From positions 9,747,170 to 9,811,169 of the forward strand of contig OZ038467.1 in NCBI GenBank assembly GCA_964036295.1: a stretch of 64,000 nt of DNA, read 5' to 3'. Under the pieces are notes generated by a model. It did no database searches, was not told the origin of the DNA, and was given only the letters and a program-made list of their open reading frames with translations. Position numbers and translations under genes: made by a program. This DNA comes from Plumapathes pennacea (lineage: Eukaryota > Cnidaria > Anthozoa > Antipatharia > Myriopathidae). Positions 1 to 11,400 of the stretch are shown here, in pieces (the stretch's first letter is position 1; each line of letters starts with the position of its first letter).

Positions 1-130
1 GTTTTGATTTTGTTCCTGATTGGCTGAGCATGCTGACAAACTCGTGCGGACCAGTCCGAAAGCGTAGCAAACGCAAAACCAAAGCAATCACACGATTACT
101 TTCGACAGTCATCCGAAAACGGCTCTATTT
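1..130. repeat. Dispersed repeat fragment (family A)
   Basis: The first ~130 bp closely resemble 22430-22550: both contain a 'ctgattggct/ttgattggct' block, then 'ccgaaagcgt' followed by 'aaacgcaaaac', and 'actttcgacagtcat'. A more diverged relative lies near 16430-16545 (gattggacga, ggaccattcc, gcacgattat). This is a dispersed repeat of unknown class. The left end is cut by the window edge. Confidence 0.6.
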
Positions 131-398
131 ACGACCATCATTGACCGTGGTCAGGAAAAATGTCTGACCTGGTCGACCTTGGTCGGGTAGTATCTGGCTT
201 GCGCAGTTAAAATAGTTTTCTTTTTTTCTTTTCTTTTTGTGATCATAAGTCTAGCTTTTGCAGTAAAATCAATTCCGCTTCATACTATTTCAAACATGTC
301 CAGCTGATCAAAACAAAGTTATTTATATATGTTTTGAGGGGTGTTGACAATTTCAAATCGTTCTTAGAATTAAACGTCGTCCTTAGATAATCTCTCAC

Positions 399-3300
399 CT
401 GTAGGGTGATATCCTTCTTGTCCATTTTTCCTTCCGCCATACATCTGTCGTGCTCAAATATCCGCTTATTCACTTCTTCATATGATTTACGTAACTGCAA
501 CCCCGGGCGACGAATACAAAAAGTCGTCATTAACAATCACACATGCAGACAAAGCGAATGTACGGTGTAACAAGCAATACCTCTTTCTGACAGGCTTGGT
601 TTTCTTTCTCCGCTTTAGATATTTCTCCCTCCAGCCTAGCAAGTTTAAGAAAAATATGAGGGGCGGCAAAACAGTCAGAAACAACTTAAGATGCTGTCAG
701 GTTCTAAACAGTCTGAGATGCAACAGTGTCACTAGTGTGTGCTTGTAGTTGCTTTGGTTGTCATTTTCTTACCCTTCCTTTCGAAAAAAAAAAAGAAAAA
801 GATCATTGTAACGTCTCCCCGAGTCGCCCCTCGATCTTTGCGTCCATTACTTTGCCTTGAGTTTTAATTCCTCTTATAATCCTATTGCCTGTTTCCTCTC
901 CAGTAATATAGATATACCTGTCACTCTCTGCTTGTTTTCGTTTCCTGTTTTCAGATCTTTTCTGCTCCTTCTGGGCTTCAAGTTTCTTCAACAGGACTTC
1001 CGTTTCGCTGATGTCCCACTCTCGAAGAACCTGCTCCACAGCGGGAATAGCGGCCACCTGAGAAGAGAGAAACCAAATGTCACATAGTACTCCCTTGTCT
1101 CTCTCCTCTGCAGATACTTCTCAGCCATAGGGAGGAGAAAGCTCTCTCGTAAAGCCTGGCTTCCACGAGCGACACAAGCACAAGGTATTTATTTCACAGA
1201 AAAAACGAGCTCGACGCCAGCGCAAGCACAACGATCAAAATATTTTGATCCTTGTGCTTGCGCTTTCATGGAGCCTGTTTTCACTGTGAAAACATGGTAT
1301 CTTGTGCTTTGCGCTTATGCTTGTGTTTGTGCTTGCATCGTTCGTAAAAGCCAGGCTCAAATAACCGCTTTAGATCCTGACAGTCGGGAGCTGAGCCCTT
1401 GCAGCTGATCCAACTATGAACTCTCTTTATGCCATCCATATACTGTCTCTTCATAAATGGTGGGGAGAATTTGTACTTCACGACTCAGGACATAAAGGGT
1501 TGGTTCTTCCATTGAACTGGCAATGTAGTGCTCTTGAATGCTCACAGATATATCGTACACACCTGAATTGCATTTGTAGCATCCTCGGCCACCAGCCGCG
1601 GGTCGGCTCCGTGCTCCAGTAACGTCTAAAAAAAAAATAACACTGATGAAACAACATTGACCTACAGTATCAACACTTCAAGTGCTAGAGAGTTTAAGAT
1701 TGCTGTATTCCGCAGCCCTCAAACCTTAGACCTTTTAAAATCGCAAGAAGTCACACGTCACATCTGCCGTTTTTTTTTTTTTTTTTTTTTTTTTTTGTTA
1801 TTTTTCAACACGAGTTTGAGGTACGTCGTTTGACCCGGGCCTTCGGCAAGTCAAATACCACAGCACTAAGCTCTCGTCCTGTTATTTCAGATTCCACTGT
1901 ATATCTCATTCCAGATTTGTCCAAAGAAAAAAAACGTGGCCTAAAACGAACCTGTACGGCTTGTAAATGGCCGCCAAACGCCGCTCTCCACACTGGTGTC
2001 CGTTGGTACCGACCCCTGGAGTTGACGTCGCCTCCACGTTGAATCAGCAGCTTGATGGTATCGGCATGTCCTCCACCACCAGCCTCCGACAAGGGCGTGT
2101 TGCTGTTGGCATCCTCGCAGTCCACAAGGGCCGCATGATGTCGCTCTATAAGTAGCTCACGTGCAGCGTCTGATAAACCCGCCTGCTTGGAGTCTCGCTC
2201 GTAAGCCTGTGTGTAGACGAAAGTGTAAAAGGCCGGACAATGGTAAGGCACTTCACATGACAGGGCTCGGACATTTGATGAACAGTGTTCTTGTTCTTTG
2301 AAATGGCCGTGATTGGATCAAATTTGTTTCTGTCTTGTCGTTTTTCGATCACAGCCAATAGACCTTCTAACAAAGATACAACTGTTCACCAAACCAAAAC
2401 ATACAATCATTTAGTACTGATAATTCTTTCCTAGTAATTGTTTGAAAATTAAATAAATGCGTTTTCTGTTGTATTGCGCAGTGCCTTAATTGCCATTATC
2501 TCTTTCGAGCAACTAACCGTACACTGTACTGTTCTTACCTCCTCTAAAACCGCAAGAATCTCGTCATTGTCGCCGTCGAAAGCTGCCTCTAAAATGCGCT
2601 TTCTCCTGTTCGCCTCTTCTTTGCGTTGTTTCCGTTCTTCCTCTTCCTTGAGTCTTTCCTTTTCCGCTTCCTCGCGCTCCATTTGTACAAGTTTAAGCCA
2701 GGCCTGTTCAAAACAAAAAAGAACGGTATGGAATGGAATGCTATGATGAATCGACCGGGAGTCGATGCTTGAAAAATGGACACTGTTGAGAATTGAGATG
2801 GTGCTTTGAGTGTTAACCCTTCGTCAGAGCAAGTCACTTGCCAACGAAGGGTTAGCCCCCCCCCCCCCCCCCCCCCCCCCCATACTCCCAAAGAGCAATT
2901 TTCTGAGCAAGGCCTAAACTCCCTTACGGAAACTTAACCACACAGCTGCTGGATCTCAGTTAGGTCTCCCATGGTGAGAAATCCTTGTATGCTACCACCT
3001 CCCATTAGCCTGCGTCACATCCGAACTATACCCCCCATAGGTGACCACCTAAACCAAACCAGGGGTGGTCACTTATGGAACTGTATATGTGTTTATCTCT
3101 TTTCTGTCTGTCTGTCTGTCTGTCTGTCGATCCTTGACCTCTCTGCTTGCCCCAGTGTAATACTATGTTCTCTCCTTTACAGGGCTGGGTTACCTCTTTC
3201 TGTAGTTTCTCCATCAGCTCCTCGTACTCCTTTTTTCCCTTCCTCCTTTTCTCCACTTCTCTCTTGGCCAGGTATCTTCTTGCATATTTCTGTATCACTA

Positions 3301-4081
3301 CAGCAGATTTTTCTTGCTTGGACTGGGCTTTTGTTTTAGCCTGATCAATGTATACAAGATGAGAAATTTATATCTACCTGTACACCTGTACATTTGATCA
3401 AACATCACCCACCACAAGACCATTAACTCACCACCTCCCCCCTCCCCCCCCCCCCCCATATAAGCACACAAACACACAAATGAATGAAAACAGAGGAGGC
3501 CTGGTAGCCCTCCCTGTCTCATTTTTGCTTGTAGGGAGGGGGCAGGATTTATAACTGACTGGACTACCACAAGAAAATACGATATCATTATTGAAGCCCC
3601 AATAATTTTTGGAGCACAAAAAATGAAGTCGTGACCACCATCAGACAAAAAGCCCAAATGTACAGAGTGACTGTCAAAAGTTTCTCTGTAAGCTTTGAAG
3701 CATCATGTGCTAAGTTATGCCTCAGTATATAGACATAACATCGTATCCACAGCTTCTCCCTTGCGTCCACGATCCTGGTCACTATGGAAACGTTGACAGC
3801 AGTCCCTGATTTGCGAAACGAAATATGATAAGATTTACTGTATTTTAGGTGGACGAAACATGCTATACCTGAGATCCTGGAGGATCTTTCCCCTTTGTCA
3901 GCTTCTTGCCGGGACTTGTGTTATCTTTCTTTGCTGCAGTATTCTTGCTCACGGTCGCAGATTTTGCTGCAGTCTTTTTCGTACCCACAGGCGCACGTGA
4001 TGCAGGTGGCCTTCCAGTTGGTTTTGGCGCAGATTTTGTGGCTGGCTTACCAGCAGCCTGAGGGATCTTTTTGGGAGGCAT
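399..4081 (-). CDS. IQANK1: IQ motif and ankyrin repeat protein (IQANK1-like), 3' end off window
   Basis: Spliced minus-strand gene with a complete 5' end. Exons in reading order are 4081-3869, 3340-3194, 2703-2539, 2206-1952, 1625-1563, 1057-918, 635-581 and 494-399; all junctions are GT-AG and keep frame (378 codons visible). The start (MPPKKIPQAAG) opens a Lys/Ala/Pro-rich basic region (residues 1-71). An IQ calmodulin-binding motif follows (about 84-102, VVIQKYARRYLAKREVEKR), then a Glu/Lys-rich coiled coil (121-175), ankyrin repeats (about 200-281, with NTPLSEAGGGGHADTIKLL and TPVWRAAFGGHLQAVQTLLE), and a further charged coiled coil (282-346). The final donor at 399-398 shows that the gene continues off the left edge. 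The order basic N-terminus, IQ, coiled coil, ankyrin, coiled coil matches IQANK1-type proteins, whose function is poorly known. A MITE lies in the intron between exons 5 and 6. Confidence 0.8.
1153..1357. mobile_element. MITE, AGCCTGG-type ends, in IQANK1-like intron
   Basis: Inverted-repeat element of about 205 bp. The left end AGCCTGGCTTCCACGAGCGA pairs with the right end reading TCGTTCGTAAAAGCCAGGCT. An 18-bp perfect palindrome (gatcaaaatattttgatc) sits in the centre at about 1233-1250, and 'gcttgtg' motifs recur inside. It lacks coding capacity. The flanks are TAA on the left and CAA on the right, so the target duplication is imperfect. The same family recurs at 31068-31265, where a 3-bp TTA duplication is intact. 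Confidence 0.7.
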
Positions 4082-4279
4082 TTCCACCCGATAATACTCC
4101 CAACTTGACTTTAAAAATTTACTACGGTCTACGCCGCCATTTTGTTTCAGATTTTGCCCCTGAAGCATCACGGAGCTTGTTATGAAAAACCGCTGAACAG
4201 CGAGTCGCGTTGGCTTGCCGCCGCCGGCGAGGGAACCTCAAGAAGCTTCAGGAAAAGAAAAGTTAATTTGCTGTACGTA
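4082..4279. promoter_or_regulatory. Divergent promoter between IQANK1-like and XKR-like genes
   Basis: Only 198 bp separate the minus-strand IQANK1-like start codon (4081) from the plus-strand XK-related start codon (4280). Both promoters or 5' leaders must overlap here or extend into the neighbouring gene. I see no clear TATA box. The stretch includes a GC-richer segment around 4200-4240 (cttgccgccgccggcgag). Shared regulation is inferred from the spacing only. Confidence 0.5.
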
Positions 4280-6987
4280 ATGAAGAATTCGACGGATGAA
4301 ATTGACCTTGCCCCTACTAGGAGATCGCCACTGAAAGAAGGGGAAGCCAAAGTGCAAAGAATCCACCTCATTTGGGACATATTTGCAGTCGGTTCAATTT
4401 TGACGTTCATTGCGGACATCGTGTCAGATCTCGTGGTTTCTGTTTTGTACTACCGAGATGGCGCCTACCTATGGTTTGGCTTGACTCTGGGCTTTGTACT
4501 TCTGTCTTCTGTTGTAACGCAGTGTATTTCTTTCAAGTGGTACCGTGAAGATGGAAAAACCCAAAGTTCACTGGTTTATGTGTTGCATTTCTTGCATCTT
4601 GCTCCAGTCGTGAGGTGAGAAGGCTTTTCCACTAATTACGTAACGACTATTTTTTGTAGAAAGACAAAGTTTTCATTAAACTCCGCTCTTTTGGCCTACG
4701 CCCATCAGTGGCCAGAGATCTTCGTACTCAAATACAGCGTAACGAAGTTACGCGAGACATTTCTTGGTAATTACATACGGCCCTTACGCCCATAAGTGGT
4801 GTGTTTAATGTGTCCTTCAAATACGTGCGACTGCCAAGTTTGAATAGATCTTTAGAGGGTTGATCCAGTATCTGGAAGTTTTGAAGATTTGTTTCTACCG
4901 AGATTTTTTTAAAAAGTAAAAAATTGTTGTCGTTGTTGTTAGGTGATACCATGTATCAAGTGTACAGCGCGATCACGTCTCAGCCATGAGAATTTATTCT
5001 GTCAAGCTGAACCCTCTGGTTCTTCCAGACTGCCGATTGCTATGTTCGATGTAATAAAACATTTCTATGTGTACTTCGAAAGCTTACGAATTTAAATACA
5101 TGACGCAGTACTTTTTAAGAGCCGTATATTTTAGTTTATAGTCGTGACGTGTGTACTGTAATTTACTTTAAAAGTCATGAGTGAAACGTGCTGATCTTTT
5201 ATTCAAATATAATGCGAAATCTTTTGTTAAGTTGCACCAATGTATGTTTCTCAGCAGCATCTTTTATTATCAGTATTAGTTATAATGCAAATGAATGATT
5301 TTGGGGATTAAACTACAGAATTTAATTTTAATAACAATGAAATCTTTTGCCAATTTTAGACTCAGTGATTACAGGTTTGCATATACAATCGAACCCCGCT
5401 ATTTCGAAGTCCCACCAGACATGAAAAGAAGTTCAAAATAGTGGGGTTTTGAAATAGCCGATAGTAAATGACTGAAAAATATATCCACAGGGATTCGGCT
5501 TGACTTCGAAATAACAGAGATTTCGAATTATCCGAGATCAAAATAGCGAGGTTCGACTGTATTTACAAAAAGTTCTGTGCAAATATTTGTAAGGACCAGA
5601 ATGTCATTCATGTACACATCTGTTTTTGCTTCATTTCATTGACTCCATCTAAAATAAACAAACAAACAAACAAACAGGGCAGTGGGATAATGGTTTGGGG
5701 TGGGGTGAGGTCTGGATTGCTTCAGTCTGATAACAGAGATTATAACTGAAGTGTGAGTTATGATCTTCTGGGGAAACTCCACCAGGTGCAGTATGTTTGA
5801 ATGATACTGTAACCTGTAAATAATATTGTGCTTTGATCCCAGGTTATTACTAAGAATGAGGGTGTCTCTCTTAAATCTCCAGGTATATTGGAATGATCAA
5901 GAGCAGTTGTCAGACTCGACAGAAGGGAAGTTCTGATGATTATGATCACTATATGGCTGCATGGCGAGACATCAGCATGCTACGTTTCTTTGAAGCATTT
6001 TTGGAATCAGCTCCACAACTCGTACTTCAGCTATACATTATGGCATACCACCGCCGATTTAACATAGAGAATGACTGGCTGACAGTGATTGCTGCAGGCT
6101 CTTCATTTGTCTCTTTAGCCTGGGCCATTGTGGCATACACGAAAGCTCTGCGAGACTTCATCCAGGATCCTGCCAGTGTGAGCTTTATTGGTGTTCTTTT
6201 GCAAATTCTCTGGCGAATGTTCATGGTGGCATCACGAGTCATTGCACTTGTTCTCTTTGCAGCAGAGTATGGCAGTTGGCTAGTTTTTGTAGTTCTTCTT
6301 CACTGGTTTTTTATGACTATGTGGCTTGTCTTCCAGAAAACTACATTTTGCTCTGACAGGAATGGAGTGAAGCACCACATCTATGAGTTTTTGTTCAATA
6401 TGGTTATTGGATTTGTCTACATTTTCTCCTTTTTTAACATGAAGGATGGAGTCACCCGTGTCCGCCTAATCTGCTACTACTGTATCATGTTAGTAGAAAA
6501 TACTTTGTGCGTGGTGATGTGGTACCCTGCTCGGCATTACTATGGCAACTTACTGTACCCAACAGTAGCAATAGTGTGGGGTGGATTTTTACTGGGATCT
6601 TTGTGTATGGTCTGCTACTATAATTTCTACCATCCAAGCTTTGTTATAAAGGGCATGTGCATTAGAAAGAAGGAATATAGGGAAGATATAAAACCCACCT
6701 CTACAATCACCTGGTGTTGCTGCTGTGTAATTCACTCGGGACAAGATCAACCAACTACTGTGCATGAAAGCCAGCATCGCCGTCGCACATATGCATCACC
6801 ATACTCGTCACGGCTGGAGTATGTCCTGGCGAGTGATTGTGACTTAGAAATAGTTCCACATTCTCCTCTACCCCCTAAATGCGTTATTGGTATTGCCAGT
6901 CCACCAATGAATGGTTGCACTCGAGACTTAGATGACGCAGCAACCGGCAGTGACAACTGTGAGCATCAAATATCAACTTTGGTTTAG
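4280..6987 (+). CDS. XK-related membrane protein (Kell/XKR4-6-7-like scramblase family), paralogue 1
   Basis: Two exons, 4280-4614 and 5883-6987, joined at AG|GTGAGA ... TCCAG|G, give 479 aa. Multiple hydrophobic segments follow the XK family pattern: two in exon 1 and about six in exon 2. Family-like stretches include WRDISMLRFFEAFLESAPQL and the following LQLY, plus LLQILWRMFMVASRVIALVL. XK-related proteins are plasma-membrane proteins, and XKR4, 8 and 9 scramble phospholipids after caspase cleavage of the C-tail. The C-terminal tail has a cysteine cluster (WCCCCV), a DLDD|A sequence (6925-6936) that fits DxxD caspase sites, and ends in STLV, a possible class I PDZ ligand. Scramblase activity is inferred from the family, not shown. 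The second copy lies 1.5 kb downstream in the same orientation with the intron at the same position, so the pair looks like a tandem duplication. Confidence 0.88.
5386..5559. mobile_element. MITE with CAATCGAACC ends and TA target duplication
   Basis: 174-bp element in the intron of the first XK-related gene. Its left end CAATCGAACCCCGCTATTTC is the inverse of its right end GAAAT...AAAATAGCGAGGTTCGACTG, and TA flanks both sides. Internal copies of 'ttcgaa/gaaat' repeat the terminal motif. The TIRs and TA duplication fit the Tc1/mariner-pogo superfamily. There is no coding capacity. Confidence 0.7.
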
Positions 6988-8046
6988 AATAATATGGTGG
7001 TATGAGAAATATTGAGGTAAATCCTGTCCAATTCTCATTGCGTCACTCAAATATTTCTTCTCAAATGGTTGGGAGAATTTGTATTGTTAGGTGAAAGCCA
7101 GGATAATTTTATAGTTCATCTTCTGAACTAGATTATTTTGAATGTCACACTTTTAATTACCTGTGGGTAAAATTTCAAAGGCTGCTGAGAGCTTTTGACA
7201 TTATTTCAATCATTTAAGTGAATCAGGTACAGGTTACAGTATATAGTGTTAATAAGTAAATTATATTTTGATAGTTTGACAATAATATTATAACTTATTG
7301 TGATTATTTATTATGTGTCAAAATGAACTACAGTGCTTATTAGGCTGTGAAACTGTTTTGATAAGGCATTTCAATATTATTTATTTGTTTTATTAGAATT
7401 TTATCTAATGCCATAACTTAGTTGCGAGTGCATTTCTTTAGTGTTTGAAAAATTGACCAACTAGGTTTATTGAATATTTTGTATGATTTACTAGGTAGCA
7501 CCTTATTTATTGCTGTAAACCAGGACAATGCAAGTACAAGAAAAACAAGTCTCCTTTTGTTCTTGGGATTGCTTGTGCCACTGTTTGATACATGTGAAGC
7601 AGTAGGTACTCACTTTGCTGTAAGAATGTGAATAAAAAACAGGGCTACCAATGAATATTTTTGTTTATTGTGCACTATTTTGCATTTGGAAAGTTTAATA
7701 TAATTACTGTGCATTGAAAAGTACAAAAGACTATTAATACTTTTGATTGCAACCAAAATGGTGGATCAAATTTGTCATTGAAGTTGTCAGTTCAGTGAAG
7801 ATTTTGATTTGGGAGAAATTTGTGATATCTTTTTGAACAGGTCAAATAAGTGCAATTGGACAAATATTTTCATCTTCAACTTGACTTGATAAACTATGAA
7901 GCAAGTATTTCTTTCTCTTGGCTGAGTAGTTATTTTCACCACACATACAAACAAAGTTAACACAGCAAAAATCATAAGCCCCCCACAAGAAACAAAACAA
8001 AAAGAAAAACATACCCCCGTTAATATTGTGTACCGTATGCATAGCA
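6988..8046. other. 3' untranslated and intergenic stretch after XK-related gene 1
   Basis: AT-rich, no supported coding sequence. An AATAAA signal at about 7631-7636 probably ends the transcript of the first XK-related gene, giving a 3' UTR of about 650 nt. A fragment of a dispersed repeat ('tcaaatggttgggagaat') is at about 7025-7090. The leader duplication of the next gene begins at about 8047. Confidence 0.5.
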
Positions 8047-8456
8047 GGCTCACGGAAAAATATCACCTTGTTTCAATCGTTTCTTCCCACTCTCTGACTT
8101 CCGCCACCATGAGTCAACAAGAGAGGGAGGCCTGGGGGCAAATGTTTGTTTCCCAAGCGGCCGCTGGAACTTCAAAAGTTCCCAAGACTTCAAGGTTGAC
8201 TGCGATAGAGCCATCCACCCATGAAGCAAGGAACGCATGCTAGTGGGCTCACGGAAAAAAATATCACCGCCTTGTTTCAATCGTTTCATTTCCCACACTC
8301 TGACTTTTCCCCACGATGAGTCATTTAATTAGTTGGAAACAATAGAGGGAGGCCTGGGGGCAAATGTTTGTTATCCGAGCGGCCGCTGGAACTTCAAAAG
8401 TTCCCAAGACTTCAAGGTTGACTGCGATAGAGCCATCCAGCCATGAAGCAAGGAAC
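8047..8456 (+). repeat. Tandem duplication of the leader and start codon of XK-related gene 2
   Basis: Two imperfect direct copies (about 8047-8235 and 8246-8456) share 'ggctcacggaaaaa', 'gagggaggcctgggggcaaa', 'gcggccgctggaacttcaaa' and 'catgaagcaaggaacg'. The second copy has about 20 extra bases near 8325. Each copy includes an ATG followed by AAG CAA GGA ACG. The downstream ATG (8443) opens the long coding exon. The upstream ATG (8221) opens a 32-codon reading frame that ends at 8319. The duplication probably arose in the promoter and 5' leader. Confidence 0.8.
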
Positions 8457-11400
8457 GGCGGCAGACGATAGTTCAGAGAAATTCTTGCGAAGTAACAATC
8501 CCAGTGATGAGACAACAACAACTCCAACGATAGAAATGAACGCGATCGATGGAAGAACATCCCACTTTAGCAATGATCTTTGGCTCTTGATTTCAGTCGT
8601 AACTTACGCTGCAGAGATCGGAACGGCGGTTTGCGTGGCTGTGAAATACTACAAAAGTGGCGAGATCTGGTGGTTTGGCCTCACGCTAGGATTTCTGATT
8701 CTCGCGTCGCTCACGATGCAAATTTTCTCTCTGCGCTGGTTCTTCGAGGACGGAAAAGCGAATCGTTCTGTCATTTTCGTCTTCCATCTGTTGCAGCTTG
8801 GACCCTTGATGAGGTAAATCTGTCATTGAGGAGTATAACAAAATCTAAGCAGGAAACCGGCCGCTTTTATACGCTTCAAAGATAATTTGTGTTGAATCAT
8901 TTTTGTCATGCAGCATATTGATATATTGTCTTTGTGAAGTAGGCTGATCAAAAAAGCCAAGTGTCATTGCAACTTTATCTCTGTTTGTAGAAATTTTCTA
9001 ATTAGTACAATCTCGTTTCCCCGGCCGTTTCATGGCTGCTGGGCGATAACAAAGACAGCTAATTCGAAGCTTTTGACCGGCATCCAAATGGTAGTTCGAT
9101 AAGATGTCGTGTAAACATAGCACGCATCAAAATGAAAATTAGGTTACGTATCGACTTTTTAGTGACCCACAAACCAGCTGACGGTTTTCTCGCTCCGTGA
9201 ACTGATATATTGGGTCAAAGTGAAGTTCTCTTATGCTAATCTTCTGTGTATAACAATCAATGTGTTCGATCGACTTTTATGACTTTCGAACAGTCGAGCA
9301 TTCAAATTTTAATGAGCCGTAGAGAAGTCGCGCGCGCTATTCTAATGGCAGATCGGTGTTACGATTGATAGCTGACAACAGATTTATCAAGAGGATCGGG
9401 AAGCACAATGCAGTCTCTGCATAAAAAACTGCTGCACGTGGTCGCATTAATAAACTATGCCATTCGAAACAGGGATTTTTTTTTTCTCTTTTATGACCTG
9501 ACAAAAGTTCGTTGTGTTAAGTTGTAATGTATTTTTCGCTGTTGAATGGTTTTCCTTGGTGGGGCCTTCTCGCAACCTGACCGAAGACATTTCCAGAATT
9601 TGTTCGAACGTCCTGTTGTCAGGCCCACACAGATCTGATCGCTATTAGCGAGTTGTATATGAACTCTATTCAAATATCAGACAAGTTTTCGTTCTGACTG
9701 GCTGTTAATAAGAGATTCGAAGAGATCTGGCAACCAATACACTGCGAATGTTGTTTTCCGTGAGGTGCGGGGTATGAGGTACCGCGGGACTTGTTTCAAA
9801 TCTATTCTGCTCTTGTATGTCGTCCAGCCAGGTTTCACAGCGGGAGTTTGGGACAATATTATAAATACACACCCGATGATCTAATTACTACTCTACTCAA
9901 ATCGACTGCGCCATGGAAAAATTCACGAGATTTTACCCTGGTGTTTTCTTTCTATTGTAATACAGTAGATATGTGATTGTAATTTGCTAAATTGTAAATG
10001 TCATCTTTAGAGATATTGGCTCTAAAAATGTGTGTTTTGCATGTATGTGAAGTATAGCTTCTTGTGTCAACATTTGTATTTCTGTTTGATGTGTTCCAAA
10101 CCTTCAACTTGGGTGACTTTTGCATGCAGCTGAAACCCAATTTCGTATCAGCAGGATATAAACTCATGAAATCCGTTTAATTTAATTTTAGGATTACGTA
10201 TCCCGGCTTCTTAGATGCAGAATTAGCGTAATACAGTCACACGAAGCTCGCTAAACTGTTTTATAACACGGGGCCAGCCGCAATCAAACAGGATAGTTAA
10301 AAAAAACTTCATTATTGGTACTCTGCAGGCTGCATGAATATATATTTTCAGACAAAGTATTGATAGTGAATGACAGACTGTTTTGACGAATAATAGTCTT
10401 CTCCGAACGAATAAAAATGTTAGTTTAAGCCCAGGCGAATTCATTTTATGCAGCTGATGTCACATTATAAAGATGAATTCGGAAACTATTTTGTAAGTTT
10501 TTTTGTAATCTGGCCAATGTAAACAGGTAGTGGGAAAACTCGACTAAAGTTTAGGTGGGAATGCTTCTGATTTCAAACTCTGACCTTGTTTTACTACCCT
10601 GTCTAAGACAGAGTGCTTTTTTTAATTTGCAAAGACTGCACCCCAAAATCTTTCAGTTTACGAACATCGTGGTTGACTGGGGTACCTTTGCGAGACTCCC
10701 ACCCTAGTTAAGACGCTAACGTGTAAGTTAGGACAGGGAATCCTCATGTGCAGCGGAACGAAGACAACTTTGTTAGCGAACTATGCGACTGATGTACACA
10801 GATTTTCTTTCTCTGGAAGTATAATACACTATATGAAAGTATTCCCCACCCCTTCCCTCTTAGGCCGGAGGAGGTTTCGCTCATAACGCGACTTAGCCCG
10901 CGAAATGTTTTGAGCTATAGCTATAGCTTGCCACTAGCAGGATCAAACTGACTCTGCCGTCTGTTGACCACAAGAGCCCGCCAAGAGGTCTAGAGAAAGA
11001 GCTGGGGTGTTAATCGCCGAACAACCGCACCTTGTTGCTTCTTCGCCCCACTGTTATTAACTCTTTGCATTTTCGCCATGTCATCGAGCATGTCATACAG
11101 TAAAGTTGAATAATACGGGCAACATTTTCTTCCAGTTTGTCAAAGGTCGCGTTGCAAGTTTGCAGCAACAATGTTGCACTAAGTAGACTAAACTCACTTC
11201 TACTTCGTGCAACGTGTTGCTACATCGCAAAAATAGTTCTTGTTCTGTCAGAGTTTTTTTTCATGCATTACTCGAGTTTACAGCGGAAAACCACCCAGCA
11301 TGTGAAAGAACAAGCGATTTTTATTTATGTGGGTGTCGTGTGTATAAAGGGTCAGTTTTGCAGGCAGGAGGGTGATGGGTTGATAAATTCGCCGCGTGTG

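Noticed and set aside
1281-1481. Possible extra IQANK1-like exon on the minus strand
   Set aside because: The frame runs into a MITE end, and the flanking exons (1625-1563 and 1057-918) already join in phase without it.
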